A stretch of DNA of 64,000 nt from positions 3,084,501-3,148,500 of the forward strand of contig NZ_CP046620.1 of assembly GCF_009931615.1 (NCBI RefSeq), read 5' to 3'. Position 1 is the first letter of the stretch. Each line of letters opens with the position of its first letter. The notes beneath the pieces were generated by a model that made no database searches, was not told the DNA's origin, and worked only from the letters and a program-made list of their open reading frames with translations. A program made the translations under genes and the position numbers. The DNA comes from Algicella marina (GTDB lineage: Bacteria > Pseudomonadota > Alphaproteobacteria > Rhodobacterales > Rhodobacteraceae). This document shows positions 33,808 through 41,749 of this stretch, in pieces.

Positions 33808-34929
33808 ATGGTATTTGAGACGACGGCGTTTCCTGATGACGGTCACCGACAAGCGAGAATCCGGATATGCATGGCGGTCCTGCGGCAGGTTTCTCCGCAC
33901 CGTTTCTCAATTGCCGCGCGGGCAATCGCCATCACCCGGGTCCTAGCCGGCAAACCTGACAACAGTTCCGAAATTTACAACGAAATCATAGCCCTGCACC
34001 ATCTGCTCGCCGCTCTCGGGATCAGAAATCACTGCGATGAGATGCGCCATGATTCTCGGTTCGGAACCCCGCACGCCGCAACGCCATTGCCTAGGCACTC
34101 GCTGGAAATCATGGCCGACAAAGCCCTGACCCATCCCCCCTTTTCTTCGGAAGTGATCGTTGCCGCCCGGGACCTGATGGCCGTCCCGACTTCAGAAGGC
34201 TGTCCGGATATTTCCGCATTGGCCAATGAAATTGCTACCAATCAAGACTTTGATTTCATTGATAAAAGCTGGCCGTCCAGTAGTATGGCCTCAAAAATTT
34301 TCGCCATCCTTTCCAGCCCACCCGACACTCGAACCATAGACCATGGAGACGATCCGGACGCGGCGGTTATCCTGCTCTGGTACATCCTTAGGCTCAAAAG
34401 CCCGCACACCGCCGTCCATTGTCAAAGGGTCACCCGTCTGGCCATGGCGCTCTCAGCCGAGGGTGGCCTGACCACCGGACAGCGGGATACACTTGCACGT
34501 GCTGCTCTCCTCCATGATGTCGGCAAGATCACCCTGCCTGAGGCCCTTCTTTCCAAAGCAGGAAACCTTACATTCGAGGAAAGGGAGGAATTGCGAACCC
34601 ATGCGGACACGGGCAGGTCTATCGTAAAGTGCATCCCCGGTCTGTGCGAAGAGGCCGAAATCGTCGGTCGCCACCACGAAAAATGCGACGGCAGCGGTTA
34701 TCCGCAGGGATTGGGCTGCAAGGATATCGACCTTTTGACCCGGATCGTGACTGTGGCCGACGTCTATGACGCTCTGTCCCATGCCCGGCCATACCGGGCG
34801 GCCCTGCCGGATGCGAGTGTGTTCAACATCTTGAACACGGAAATGGCTGACCAACTCGACTCGTCGATCGTCGCGGCACTACGCGAAATCGTCGTCAGCG
34901 ACCACGCAGCGCCTTCAGCATCAGATTAA
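33808..34929 (+). CDS. HD-GYP domain phosphodiesterase
   Basis: This is a 373-residue protein. The C-terminal half is an HD-GYP domain: HD dyad at H236-D237 ([18 protein letters not shown]), HTGR-like [10 protein letters not shown], and [15 protein letters not shown] with the paired histidines at 289-290 and the GYP triad about residues 298-300. Such domains hydrolyse cyclic-di-GMP or related dinucleotides. The N-terminal 190 residues show no recognised receiver or PAS domain and may be a divergent sensor. No membrane segments, so cytoplasmic. It may influence the switch between motility and surface glycan. The gene ends 35 bases inside the convergent hemE end. Confidence 0.9.
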   Translation: MVFETTAFPDDGHRQARIRICMAVLRQVSPHRFSIAARAIAITRVLAGKPDNSSEIYNEIIALHHLLAALGIRNHCDEMRHDSRFGTPHAATPLPRHSLEIMADKALTHPPFSSEVIVAARDLMAVPTSEGCPDISALANEIATNQDFDFIDKSWPSSSMASKIFAILSSPPDTRTIDHGDDPDAAVILLWYILRLKSPHTAVHCQRVTRLAMALSAEGGLTTGQRDTLARAALLHDVGKITLPEALLSKAGNLTFEEREELRTHADTGRSIVKCIPGLCEEAEIVGRHHEKCDGSGYPQGLGCKDIDLLTRIVTVADVYDALSHARPYRAALPDASVFNILNTEMADQLDSSIVAALREIVVSDHAAPSASD

Positions 34930-35932
34930 CGTTCGCAGGGTCGGCATCCGGGGTAATGCCGTGCCCAAGGTTAAAGATGTAGGGTTGTCCCGCGAATGCG
35001 TTTTTCAAATTGTCCACGCTTTTCAACAACATGTCACCGCCCGTCACCAGCAATGCAGGATCGAGATTGCCCTGCACACAGGTCCGGGGCGAAAGCTCCC
35101 GTGCCGCCCATTCGGGACGAACACTGGTATCGATGGCGCAACCTGCCACACCAGTAGCATCCACGAAATCCAGAAGCTTTTCACCGGCCTGTCTGGGGAA
35201 GCCGATTGCCGGCACTCCCGGATACCGGGCCCTCACAATATCCAGAATGCGCTTTGCCGGTGCCGTCGCGTATTTGTCGAACAATGCTCCCGGCAGCGCT
35301 CCGGCCCAGCTGTCAAAGAGCTTGATCACCTCTGCCCCGGCTTCGATCTGGCGGCACAGGTATTGTGCCGTCGCGTCGGTGATAAGGTTCATCAATGCAT
35401 CGAAAGTCTTCGGATCGCTGTACATCAGCTGCCGTGCCGGCGCCTGATCCTTCGTTCCCTGACCGGCGATCATATACGTGGCAACCGTCCACGGCGCACC
35501 TGCAAAGCCGATCAGTGCCGTCTCTTCCGGCAAGCTTTCGCGAAGGATACGCAGGGTCTCGTATACCGGACCAAGTGTATCATGAATAGCGTCAACAGGT
35601 TTGAGCCGTTGCAGATCGGCGGAAGATGCGATGGTCGAGAGCCGAGGCCCCTCTCCTGTCACGAACCAGAGATCTGCGCCAAGGGCCTGAGGGACGAGCA
35701 GAATATCGGCAAACAGAATGGCAGCGTCAAAGTCATACCTCCGCAGAGGCTGTAGCGTTACTTCCGCCGCCAGCTCAGGTGAATAGCACAACTCAAGAAA
35801 ACTGCCCGCCTTCTCTCGTGTCTGCCTATACTCGGGCAGGTAGCGCCCCGCCTGACGCATCATCCATGCGGGCGGCGGGTCCAGCGCTTCTCCAGCCAGA
35901 GCCCTCAGCAACCGTTTGTCTTCACTCTTCAT
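34895..35932 (-). CDS. hemE: uroporphyrinogen decarboxylase
   Basis: HemE converts uroporphyrinogen III to coproporphyrinogen III in heme and bacteriochlorophyll synthesis. It is 345 residues with the signatures [20 protein letters not shown] (N-terminal) and [14 protein letters not shown], plus [10 protein letters not shown]. The ATG at 35932 matches the usual N-terminus. The frame stays open upstream by chance, across the intergenic region. It is divergent from hemC with 104 bases between them, the arrangement seen in Rhodobacter. Confidence 0.97.
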   Translation of the reverse strand: MKSEDKRLLRALAGEALDPPPAWMMRQAGRYLPEYRQTREKAGSFLELCYSPELAAEVTLQPLRRYDFDAAILFADILLVPQALGADLWFVTGEGPRLSTIASSADLQRLKPVDAIHDTLGPVYETLRILRESLPEETALIGFAGAPWTVATYMIAGQGTKDQAPARQLMYSDPKTFDALMNLITDATAQYLCRQIEAGAEVIKLFDSWAGALPGALFDKYATAPAKRILDIVRARYPGVPAIGFPRQAGEKLLDFVDATGVAGCAIDTSVRPEWAARELSPRTCVQGNLDPALLVTGGDMLLKSVDNLKNAFAGQPYIFNLGHGITPDADPANVNLMLKALRGR

Positions 35933-36036
35933 TTTTTGTCCTCTGACAGGTCCGGTGGACCTTACATTCCGCCCTTGATAAGGAAAAGCCATTGTTCTGC
36001 ACGGTCGTCCCCACGGCCACCGGAGGCGCTTGAGAC

Positions 36037-36978
36037 ATGGACGAAAGATACCCCAGCCCGCAAACGCCCCTGCGTATCGGAACACGTGGGTCTCCTCTGG
36101 CCTTGGCTCAGGCGCATGAAACGAAAGACCGCTTGATGAAGGCTCACGGCTTGCCGGAAAATGCCTTTCACATTGAGCCGATCCGCACGACCGGCGACGC
36201 AATCCAGAACAGATCTCTGAGCGAAATTGGCGGAAAGGGCCTGTTTACCCGCGAGATAGAAGAATCCTTGCTTGGCGGGCGGATCGACATAGCAGTACAT
36301 TCAATGAAGGACATGCCGGTTGACCAACCGGATGGCCTGACACTCGGCTGCTACCTGCCAAGGGAAGACGTCAGGGATGCGTTCGTATCATTGAAATACG
36401 GCTCCATCGAGGACCTCCCGGAGGGCTCGGTTGTCGGCACCTCCTCGATGCGGCGGCGGGCTCAACTAAAATATCGCCGGCCGGACCTGCAGGTGGTGGA
36501 ATTTCGCGGCAATGTGCAAACACGGCTACGAAAGCTCGCTGACGGTGTCGCCAGCGCCACTTTCCTCGCCATGGCCGGACTGAACCGGCTGGCGATGGAA
36601 GATGTGCCGTACACACCAATACCGGCGACCTCGATGCTACCAGCTATTGCGCAAGGTGCCATCGGGATCGAATGGCGTATCGGAGACGAGGCCATAGAAA
36701 CCCTGCTGTCCGCGATCCACGATCCTGCAACCGGCCTGCGCCTTGCGGCTGAGCGGACATTTCTCCGCGGGCTGGACGGTTCCTGCCAGACACCGATCGG
36801 TGGTCTGGCAGAACTTTCTCAGGGAAGGCTTCATCTGCGTGGAGAAATCATTCGCCCTGATGGTTCGGAAATGCTGACGCATGAAATCACAGGCAGCGAA
36901 ACCGATGGCGCCGCAATGGGCATGGAGGCAGCAGCTCTCTTGCGGGAACGCGCCGGACCGGGATTTTTCTCAGAATGA
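36037..36978 (+). CDS. hemC: hydroxymethylbilane synthase
   Basis: HemC polymerises four porphobilinogen units. It is 313 residues with [16 protein letters not shown] at the N-terminus, the [15 protein letters not shown] block, and the dipyrromethane cofactor cysteine C250 in [14 protein letters not shown]. It shares a 104-base divergent promoter region with hemE and ends next to the convergent idi gene. Confidence 0.97.
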   Translation: MDERYPSPQTPLRIGTRGSPLALAQAHETKDRLMKAHGLPENAFHIEPIRTTGDAIQNRSLSEIGGKGLFTREIEESLLGGRIDIAVHSMKDMPVDQPDGLTLGCYLPREDVRDAFVSLKYGSIEDLPEGSVVGTSSMRRRAQLKYRRPDLQVVEFRGNVQTRLRKLADGVASATFLAMAGLNRLAMEDVPYTPIPATSMLPAIAQGAIGIEWRIGDEAIETLLSAIHDPATGLRLAAERTFLRGLDGSCQTPIGGLAELSQGRLHLRGEIIRPDGSEMLTHEITGSETDGAAMGMEAAALLRERAGPGFFSE

Positions 36979-36982
36979 TCCG

Positions 36983-37495
36983 TCAGCGTTGGCTAAAAAT
37001 GGCTTCGGCATATTGCTCCATATAGATCCGGAGCCAAGGCGTGAACCGATGCGGGCTCTGGCCGATTTCCTCGCGCAGTCCATCCAATGTGACCCAACGA
37101 GTCGCCATCACTTCGTCCGGATTTGGGTTCGGCAGCCAATCTCCTCTGGCCACAAAAATATGTACGCACTCATGCTCGATCAGACTTTGGCCGACTTCGG
37201 CCCGGTATTCGAGTTCGCCGAAGGATTCCACCTCAACCTGCGCAAGACCCAGTTCCTGCTGCAATCGTCGCGTGGCACAGTCTGCGGCCGCTTCACCCCA
37301 GTACGGGTGGGTGCAGCATGCGTTGGCCCACAGTCCAGGAGTATGATATTTTATCAAAGCCCTGCGCTGCAGAAGCGTGCGCATCCCGTTCATGACAAAA
37401 ACCGAGACAGCAGGATGTCGAAGGCCTCGCCTGTGGACCTCCAGCTTGTCCACCGGCTTCAGTTCACCGTTCTCCCATGCAGGAATCATCGTCAT
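36983..37495 (-). CDS. idi: isopentenyl-diphosphate delta-isomerase, type 1
   Basis: Idi interconverts isopentenyl and dimethylallyl diphosphates. It is a 170-residue Nudix-fold protein: YHTPGLWANACCTHPYWGE holds the metal-site residues and catalytic cysteine, and AADCATRRLQQELGL is the Nudix helix, with FTPWLRIYMEQ at the end. The start at 37495 (MTMIPAWENG) fits the Rhodobacter enzyme N-terminus better than an upstream TTG at 37528. In Rhodobacter capsulatus idi lies among photosynthesis genes. Here it follows hemC convergently. Confidence 0.93.
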   Translation of the reverse strand: MTMIPAWENGELKPVDKLEVHRRGLRHPAVSVFVMNGMRTLLQRRALIKYHTPGLWANACCTHPYWGEAAADCATRRLQQELGLAQVEVESFGELEYRAEVGQSLIEHECVHIFVARGDWLPNPNPDEVMATRWVTLDGLREEIGQSPHRFTPWLRIYMEQYAEAIFSQR

Positions 37496-37534
37496 CACGA
37501 CAGCTGGTCGGAGAGCGTCAGGCAGCAAACGGAA

Positions 37535-38029
37535 TCAGGATGGCCCGCCAATGACCTGGACCCACCACAACTTACCATTCGATTCCTGAAACCAGCCAAA
37601 ACCAATGGACGTTGCCTGCGGGGCCAGCATCACACGTCGCGTCGTCGGGTCATCGAGCCACGACTGAAACAACGACACTTCGTCGTCGAAACTCTCCGAG
37701 ATATTCTCGCCAAAAACCTGCCCCTGGAAACCGGCCCGTGCCGCCCTATCGTTCGGGGAAGTACCGTCGGAACCGAAATGCCACGCCCTCTCCTGCACAC
37801 TCATGTCGCGAGCGTGCGTCAGTGCGGCGGCTGTAAGGCGTGCAGAGAGCTGAACCGGGGCAAGCCCTCTTTCGGCTCTCAATGCGTTGACCGTATCAAC
37901 GTGGCGTGCACGTACGGCGCTCGTCTCCGCGCTGGAGATGAAATCGACCCCAGAGCTTGATGTCCCGACCGGGGTACAGGCCGTAACCAGCAGGATCGAA
38001 GACAGAAGAAGGAAGACACGGAATAGCAT
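37535..38029 (-). CDS. CAP-domain (SCP-like) lipoprotein
   Basis: This is a 164-residue protein with a lipoprotein signal: the lipobox LVTAC places the modified Cys at residue 18. The CAP fold follows: ALRAERGLAPVQLSARLTAA, LTHARDMSVQERAWHFGSDG and FGENISESFDDEVSLFQSWL, with the conserved His-Glu pair recognisable. Its function in bacteria is mostly unknown. It sits just upstream of idi on the same strand and back-to-back with an L,D-transpeptidase gene, so a cell-envelope role is likely. Confidence 0.82.
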   Translation of the reverse strand: MLFRVFLLLSSILLVTACTPVGTSSSGVDFISSAETSAVRARHVDTVNALRAERGLAPVQLSARLTAAALTHARDMSVQERAWHFGSDGTSPNDRAARAGFQGQVFGENISESFDDEVSLFQSWLDDPTTRRVMLAPQATSIGFGWFQESNGKLWWVQVIGGPS

Positions 38030-38196
38030 GGTGAACCCTGTTGCCGAAGAACTTCCCCGTTCTCTACCTATATTCCCGGGTAGGTACAATTGGTTGTTCG
38101 CAAAGCACAGGCGATGCGCGGCTTTCGCCACTGAATTGATGCAAGCTGCTGTTCTGCCTAAACTCCCGTGATCCGACGATTCTGCCCGAAGGAAAG

Positions 38197-38838
38197 ATGA
38201 TGAACGAACAATCCCCCTCGCACACCGGAAGCTCAATGACACGGCGCAGCTTCACCGGGCTGGCCGTGGCAGGAGCAGCAGTCGGCATTTCCGCTCCCGG
38301 CGCATTTGCCCAAGTTCCGCCCGGAGTGGATTCAAACGGCTTTCCGATTGATGGACCGGTACCCGAACCGAAGTTGAAGCGGCGTGTTTCAGGATTTCTG
38401 AGCCGTGATTGGCAGGATTTCTTCCCCTCCCGGCGCAACGGCGTAATTCTTGTCGATACCAAGGTGCGCGTGCTTCACTACTGGAACGAGGAAGGAACGA
38501 TCTACAAGATCTATCCCACTTCGGTTCCGCTGACACCTGAACTCACGCGCACGGGTCGGACGGCCGTCGTTCAGAAACGTGAGGGACCGGATTGGCGGCC
38601 GACTCCCAACATGTTGCGACGCAACCCGGACCTTCCGGAATATGTTGGCCCCGGGCCGCAAAATCCGTTGGGCACCCACGCACTCTATCTATCGTGGCGC
38701 TACTATCGCATTCACGGTACCAACGACACGCGCAAGATCGGCCGAAAATCCTCGAACGGTTGTATTGGCCTTTATAACGAACAAATCGCGGAACTTTTTG
38801 GCTGGGCGAAAGTTGGGACTCAGGTGCTTCTCATCTGA
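38197..38838 (+). CDS. L,D-transpeptidase (YkuD domain), Tat-exported
   Basis: This is a 213-residue protein. A twin-arginine signal (TRRSFTGLAVAGAAVG) is cleaved near GAFAQ. The C-terminal catalytic motif HGTND, then GRKSSNGCIGLYN with nucleophile C189, is the YkuD active site, which makes 3-3 peptidoglycan cross-links or anchors proteins in the periplasm. The tandem ATGATG start (38197 and 38200) follows AAGGAAAG. The small exported protein gene follows on the same strand. Confidence 0.92.
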   Translation: MMNEQSPSHTGSSMTRRSFTGLAVAGAAVGISAPGAFAQVPPGVDSNGFPIDGPVPEPKLKRRVSGFLSRDWQDFFPSRRNGVILVDTKVRVLHYWNEEGTIYKIYPTSVPLTPELTRTGRTAVVQKREGPDWRPTPNMLRRNPDLPEYVGPGPQNPLGTHALYLSWRYYRIHGTNDTRKIGRKSSNGCIGLYNEQIAELFGWAKVGTQVLLI

Positions 38839-39008
38839 TTTGCGGCATGAAAGCCACGAGTTATTGCAATCAAGGCACAGCAAGAGGGAAACTGAGGCTA
38901 TATCATGTCGCAGGATTGCAAATTCCGGGCTTTCTCCATACCGATGAAACCGCACTGCCTGTTAACCATAGGTACGCAACCGAAATATTTGGCCAAATGG
39001 AGACCAAA

Positions 39009-39200
39009 ATGAAACTCACTGCAACTGTTGCGGCCATCGCGCTGCTCGCAGCCCCCGCATTCGCCGGTAACGTTGAGCCGTTCGTGGCCCCCGAGCCCGT
39101 AGCTGTTGACGAGCCCGTCGGTGGTTCCAACGCTGCATGGCTTGTCCCGCTGATCGGCATCGCCATCATCGGCGCTGCTGTGGCTGCAAACCAGGACTGA
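39009..39200 (+). CDS. small exported/membrane-anchored protein, function unknown
   Basis: This is a 63-residue protein starting MKLTATVAAIALLAAPAFAG, a Sec signal peptide with cleavage after AFA. A short Pro/Val/Glu linker is followed by a C-terminal hydrophobic span (AAWLVPLIGIAIIGAAVAAN). The ATG at 39009 has GGAG 8 bases upstream. An ATG at 38997 is weaker. Small proteins of this build are common in Rhodobacteraceae. The mature form would be about 43 residues anchored by one C-terminal helix. A strong terminator follows. Confidence 0.7.
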   Translation: MKLTATVAAIALLAAPAFAGNVEPFVAPEPVAVDEPVGGSNAAWLVPLIGIAIIGAAVAANQD

Positions 39201-39222
39201 GTTCAGCCATCTGGCTGTACTG

Positions 39223-39248
39223 AAAGGCGGGCTTCGGTCCGCCTTTTT
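39223..39248 (+). terminator. rho-independent terminator after the small exported protein
   Basis: Stem GGCGGGC/GTCCGCC (one G-T pair) with a TTCG tetraloop is followed by TTTTTCTTT and preceded by AAA. It also lies just beyond the end of the opposite-strand GAF-domain gene. Confidence 0.9.
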
Positions 39249-39250
39249 CT

Positions 39251-39697
39251 TTACCCAAAAGTCATTTTCATAAGCTTTTCGAGCATTACCTTGTCTTCTC
39301 CGGAGAAGGCGGCAGGCTGATCGCTGTCTATATCGAGTACTCCCAGCAACTCACCCTCTGAAGAGAACACCGGCACCACGATCTCCGAACGAGTGGTCGA
39401 TGAGCAGGCTATGTGCCCTGGAAACGCATCTACATCATCGACCAGTTGGGTTTCACCGGAAACGGCAGCGGCACCGCAGACTCCCTTTGCAAATGGAATC
39501 GCCAGGCAGCCGTGACCGCCTTGGTAAGGTCCGATCTTCAGCAAGTTCGGTTCTGTCACCCGGTAGAAGCCCACCCAATCGAATCGAGAATCGGAGTTAA
39601 ACAATTCACAGGCCACTGTTGCCATCTTGGCCACCACGTCGTCCTCACCCTCAGTCAGGGCCAAAACTCTTGCCAGCACCGTGTCCTTATCGCCCAT
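39251..39697 (-). CDS. GAF-domain free methionine-(R)-sulfoxide reductase
   Basis: This is a 148-residue protein consisting of one GAF domain of the fRMsr (YebR/MsrC) type: DSRFDWVGFYRV, GPYQGGHGCLAIPFAKGVCG and GHIACSSTTRSEIVVPVF carry the three conserved cysteines in the right positions, ending GVLDIDSDQPAAFS. It reduces free methionine-R-sulfoxide using thioredoxin. The start is taken at 39697 because AGGAGG lies nine bases upstream. An ATG at 39718 with GAGGTGG is possible and would add seven residues. A terminator separates it from amtB. Confidence 0.9.
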   Translation of the reverse strand: MGDKDTVLARVLALTEGEDDVVAKMATVACELFNSDSRFDWVGFYRVTEPNLLKIGPYQGGHGCLAIPFAKGVCGAAAVSGETQLVDDVDAFPGHIACSSTTRSEIVVPVFSSEGELLGVLDIDSDQPAAFSGEDKVMLEKLMKMTFG

Positions 39698-39734
39698 TGT
39701 CTTCTGCCTCCTGCTCATTGAATCCACCTCGCAT

Positions 39735-39761
39735 AAAAAAACCCGGGCCGAAAGGCCCGGG
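39735..39761 (-). terminator. rho-independent terminator of amtB (minus strand)
   Basis: Read on the minus strand: perfect stem CCCGGGCC/GGCCCGGG (39754-39761 with 39742-39749), a four-base loop, then seven T. A second 8-bp stem (CCGGGGCG/CGCCCCGG, 39772-39791) precedes it directly after the amtB stop. Confidence 0.92.
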
Positions 39762-39800
39762 CAAGTCGCGACCGGGGCGCTACCGCCCCGGCGGGGAGAT

Positions 39801-41144
39801 TCAGTTGGTGAACTCAGGGTATGCTTCCATACCAAGCTCGGATGTATCGAGGCCTTCGATTTCTGCCTCTTCGCTGACACGGATCCCCATTGTTGCCTTG
39901 AGGATGAACCACACCGCGAAGGAAACGACGAAGACGAACACGCCGACGATGATGATCGGAACCAGCTGGCCCATGAATGTTGCGTCAGAGTTCGTGAGCA
40001 ACACTGCCAGCGTACCCCAGATACCTGCGAAGAGGTGAACAGGGATCGCACCGACAACGTCGTCGATCTTGATCTTGTCGAGGAACGGCACACCGAAGAC
40101 AACGATCACACCACCGATCGCACCAATCAGCGTTGCCATGCCAAGGCCGGGCGTCAGCGGTTCGGCGGTAATGGAAACAAGCCCGGCGAGAGCACCGTTG
40201 AGTACCATGGTCAGATCGACCTTGCCGTACATTACCTGCGTCAGGATCAGTGCAGCAATTGCCCCACCAGCCGCAGCCGTGTTGGTGTTGGCGAAAATAC
40301 GGGAAACGTCTGCGGCATCGCTCATTGTACCCATTGCCAGCTGGGAACCGCCGTTGAAGCCGAACCACCCGAGCCAGAGAATGAATGTACCGAGCGTCGC
40401 CAGCGGCATGCTGGAACCAAGCATCGGCACGACGCCGCCGTCACGGTATTTGCCAACGCGCGCACCAAGAAGGATCGCACCGGCGAGCGCGGCCCAGCCA
40501 CCGACTGAGTGCACAACAGTCGAACCAGCGAAGTCCAGGAAACCCCACTGACTATCAAGGAAACCGCCGCCCCATTTCCATGAAGCTTGGATCGGGTAGA
40601 GGATACCCGTCAGGATCACGGTAAAGATCAGGAACGGCCAGAGTTTGATGCGCTCCGCCAGCGTACCGGAAACGATAGAGGCGGTTGTAGCGCAGAACAT
40701 AAGCTGGAAGAAGTAGTCCGATCCAGTAGATGCGTAGCCCGCGTCATCAACGGCATCGGACGCAACGCCCACGGCTTCCAGAAGCGCCGGGGCGAAAAGA
40801 ATACCCAGGTAGCCACCTGTCTCATCCGATCCGATGGACCAGCTGCCGAGCGGGTACATCAGGTTGTACCCGATCAGGTAGTACATGATGGATGCGATCG
40901 AGAAGAGCGCAATGTTCTTGGTAAGCTGGGTAGTGACATTCTTGGAGCGGACGAGACCTGCTTCCAGCATCGCGAAGCCGGCTGCCATCCAGAAGACGAG
41001 GAAGCCGCCGACGAGGAAGAGGAGAGTTGTTAGGATCCACTGCGTCTGGGCTGCGGTTTCACCCGTGGCCTCCTGCGCCAGGACGGGCGAAGCTGCCAGC
41101 AGCGCCGCTGCGGAGAGCCCGAAATACTTGAGTTTGTTAGACAT
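39801..41144 (-). CDS. amtB: ammonium transporter AmtB
   Basis: This is a 447-residue transporter with an N-terminal signal-like segment (SAAALLAASPVLAQ) and eleven predicted spans. Conserved pore parts are visible: WMAAGFAMLEAGLVRSKN, DFAGSTVVHSVGGWAALAGA with the first pore His, and AIPVHLFAGIWGTLA with the second. It conducts ammonium or ammonia across the inner membrane and is closed by GlnK. The ATG at 41144 follows GAGAGAAAA. glnK lies 35 bases upstream on the same strand, the conserved pair. Confidence 0.96.
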   Translation of the reverse strand: MSNKLKYFGLSAAALLAASPVLAQEATGETAAQTQWILTTLLFLVGGFLVFWMAAGFAMLEAGLVRSKNVTTQLTKNIALFSIASIMYYLIGYNLMYPLGSWSIGSDETGGYLGILFAPALLEAVGVASDAVDDAGYASTGSDYFFQLMFCATTASIVSGTLAERIKLWPFLIFTVILTGILYPIQASWKWGGGFLDSQWGFLDFAGSTVVHSVGGWAALAGAILLGARVGKYRDGGVVPMLGSSMPLATLGTFILWLGWFGFNGGSQLAMGTMSDAADVSRIFANTNTAAAGGAIAALILTQVMYGKVDLTMVLNGALAGLVSITAEPLTPGLGMATLIGAIGGVIVVFGVPFLDKIKIDDVVGAIPVHLFAGIWGTLAVLLTNSDATFMGQLVPIIIVGVFVFVVSFAVWFILKATMGIRVSEEAEIEGLDTSELGMEAYPEFTN

Positions 41145-41179
41145 GTTTTCTCTCGACATTTGATTGTGAGTTGAAGGGC

Positions 41180-41518
41180 TCAAAGTGCGTCTTCGCCGGT
41201 CTCGCCGGTGCGCACACGTAGGGCTTGCTCGACATCCAGCACGAAAACCTTGCCGTCGCCGATCTTGCCCGTCTTCGCCGTCGAGGCGAGTGTCTCGACC
41301 GTTTGGGCGACGAGCGCGTCAGACACGACAATTTCCAGCCGGATCTTCGGAACGAAGTTCACGACATACTCGGCACCGCGATAGATCTCGGTGTGGCCGG
41401 CCTGCCGCCCATACCCCTTAACTTCTGTGACCATAAGTCCCTGCACGCCAATGGAAGTCAGCGCTTCGCGGACTTCCTCGAGCTTGAACGGCTTGATCAC
41501 GGCAATAACCAGTTTCAT
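41180..41518 (-). CDS. glnK: PII nitrogen regulatory protein GlnK
   Basis: This is a 112-residue PII protein, canonical length. The T-loop YRGAEYVVNFVPK has the uridylylation Tyr at position 51, and the N-terminal MKLVIAVIKPFKLEEVREAL and C-terminal GKIGDGKVFVLDVEQALRVR are PII signatures. It senses 2-oxoglutarate and ATP/ADP and blocks AmtB. It is transcribed first in the glnK-amtB operon. The preceding 230 bases hold a 14-bp palindrome but no convincing sigma-54 promoter by eye. Confidence 0.97.
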   Translation of the reverse strand: MKLVIAVIKPFKLEEVREALTSIGVQGLMVTEVKGYGRQAGHTEIYRGAEYVVNFVPKIRLEIVVSDALVAQTVETLASTAKTGKIGDGKVFVLDVEQALRVRTGETGEDAL

Positions 41519-41632
41519 GTTTTTCCCTCTTGACCTCTGGGAGTGCGCAGAGTCTCAACTCACGCGCTCAGGCACCACGAAAGCGACGAGGCGGTTGCGG
41601 ATGCCAGAAAAACGATCCGATCAACGCCGTCA

Positions 41633-41646
41633 ATTTTCCGGAAAAT
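41633..41646. promoter_or_regulatory. 14-bp palindrome between glnK and PBP1-type gene
   Basis: ATTTTCCGGAAAAT is a perfect inverted repeat, with a further GGAAAA half four bases later. It lies 115 bases before the glnK start and 104 bases before the divergent penicillin-binding protein gene, so it could act on either. Operator function is inference. Confidence 0.35.
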
Positions 41647-41749
41647 GACGGAAAAGTGTCTCTGTGAGGCAATTGCTGGGGAAACTGCGTATTTTTTGTG
41701 CACCCGATAATGCTCTCGTTTTGGCTCCACAAAGCCCAGCAGAACGATT

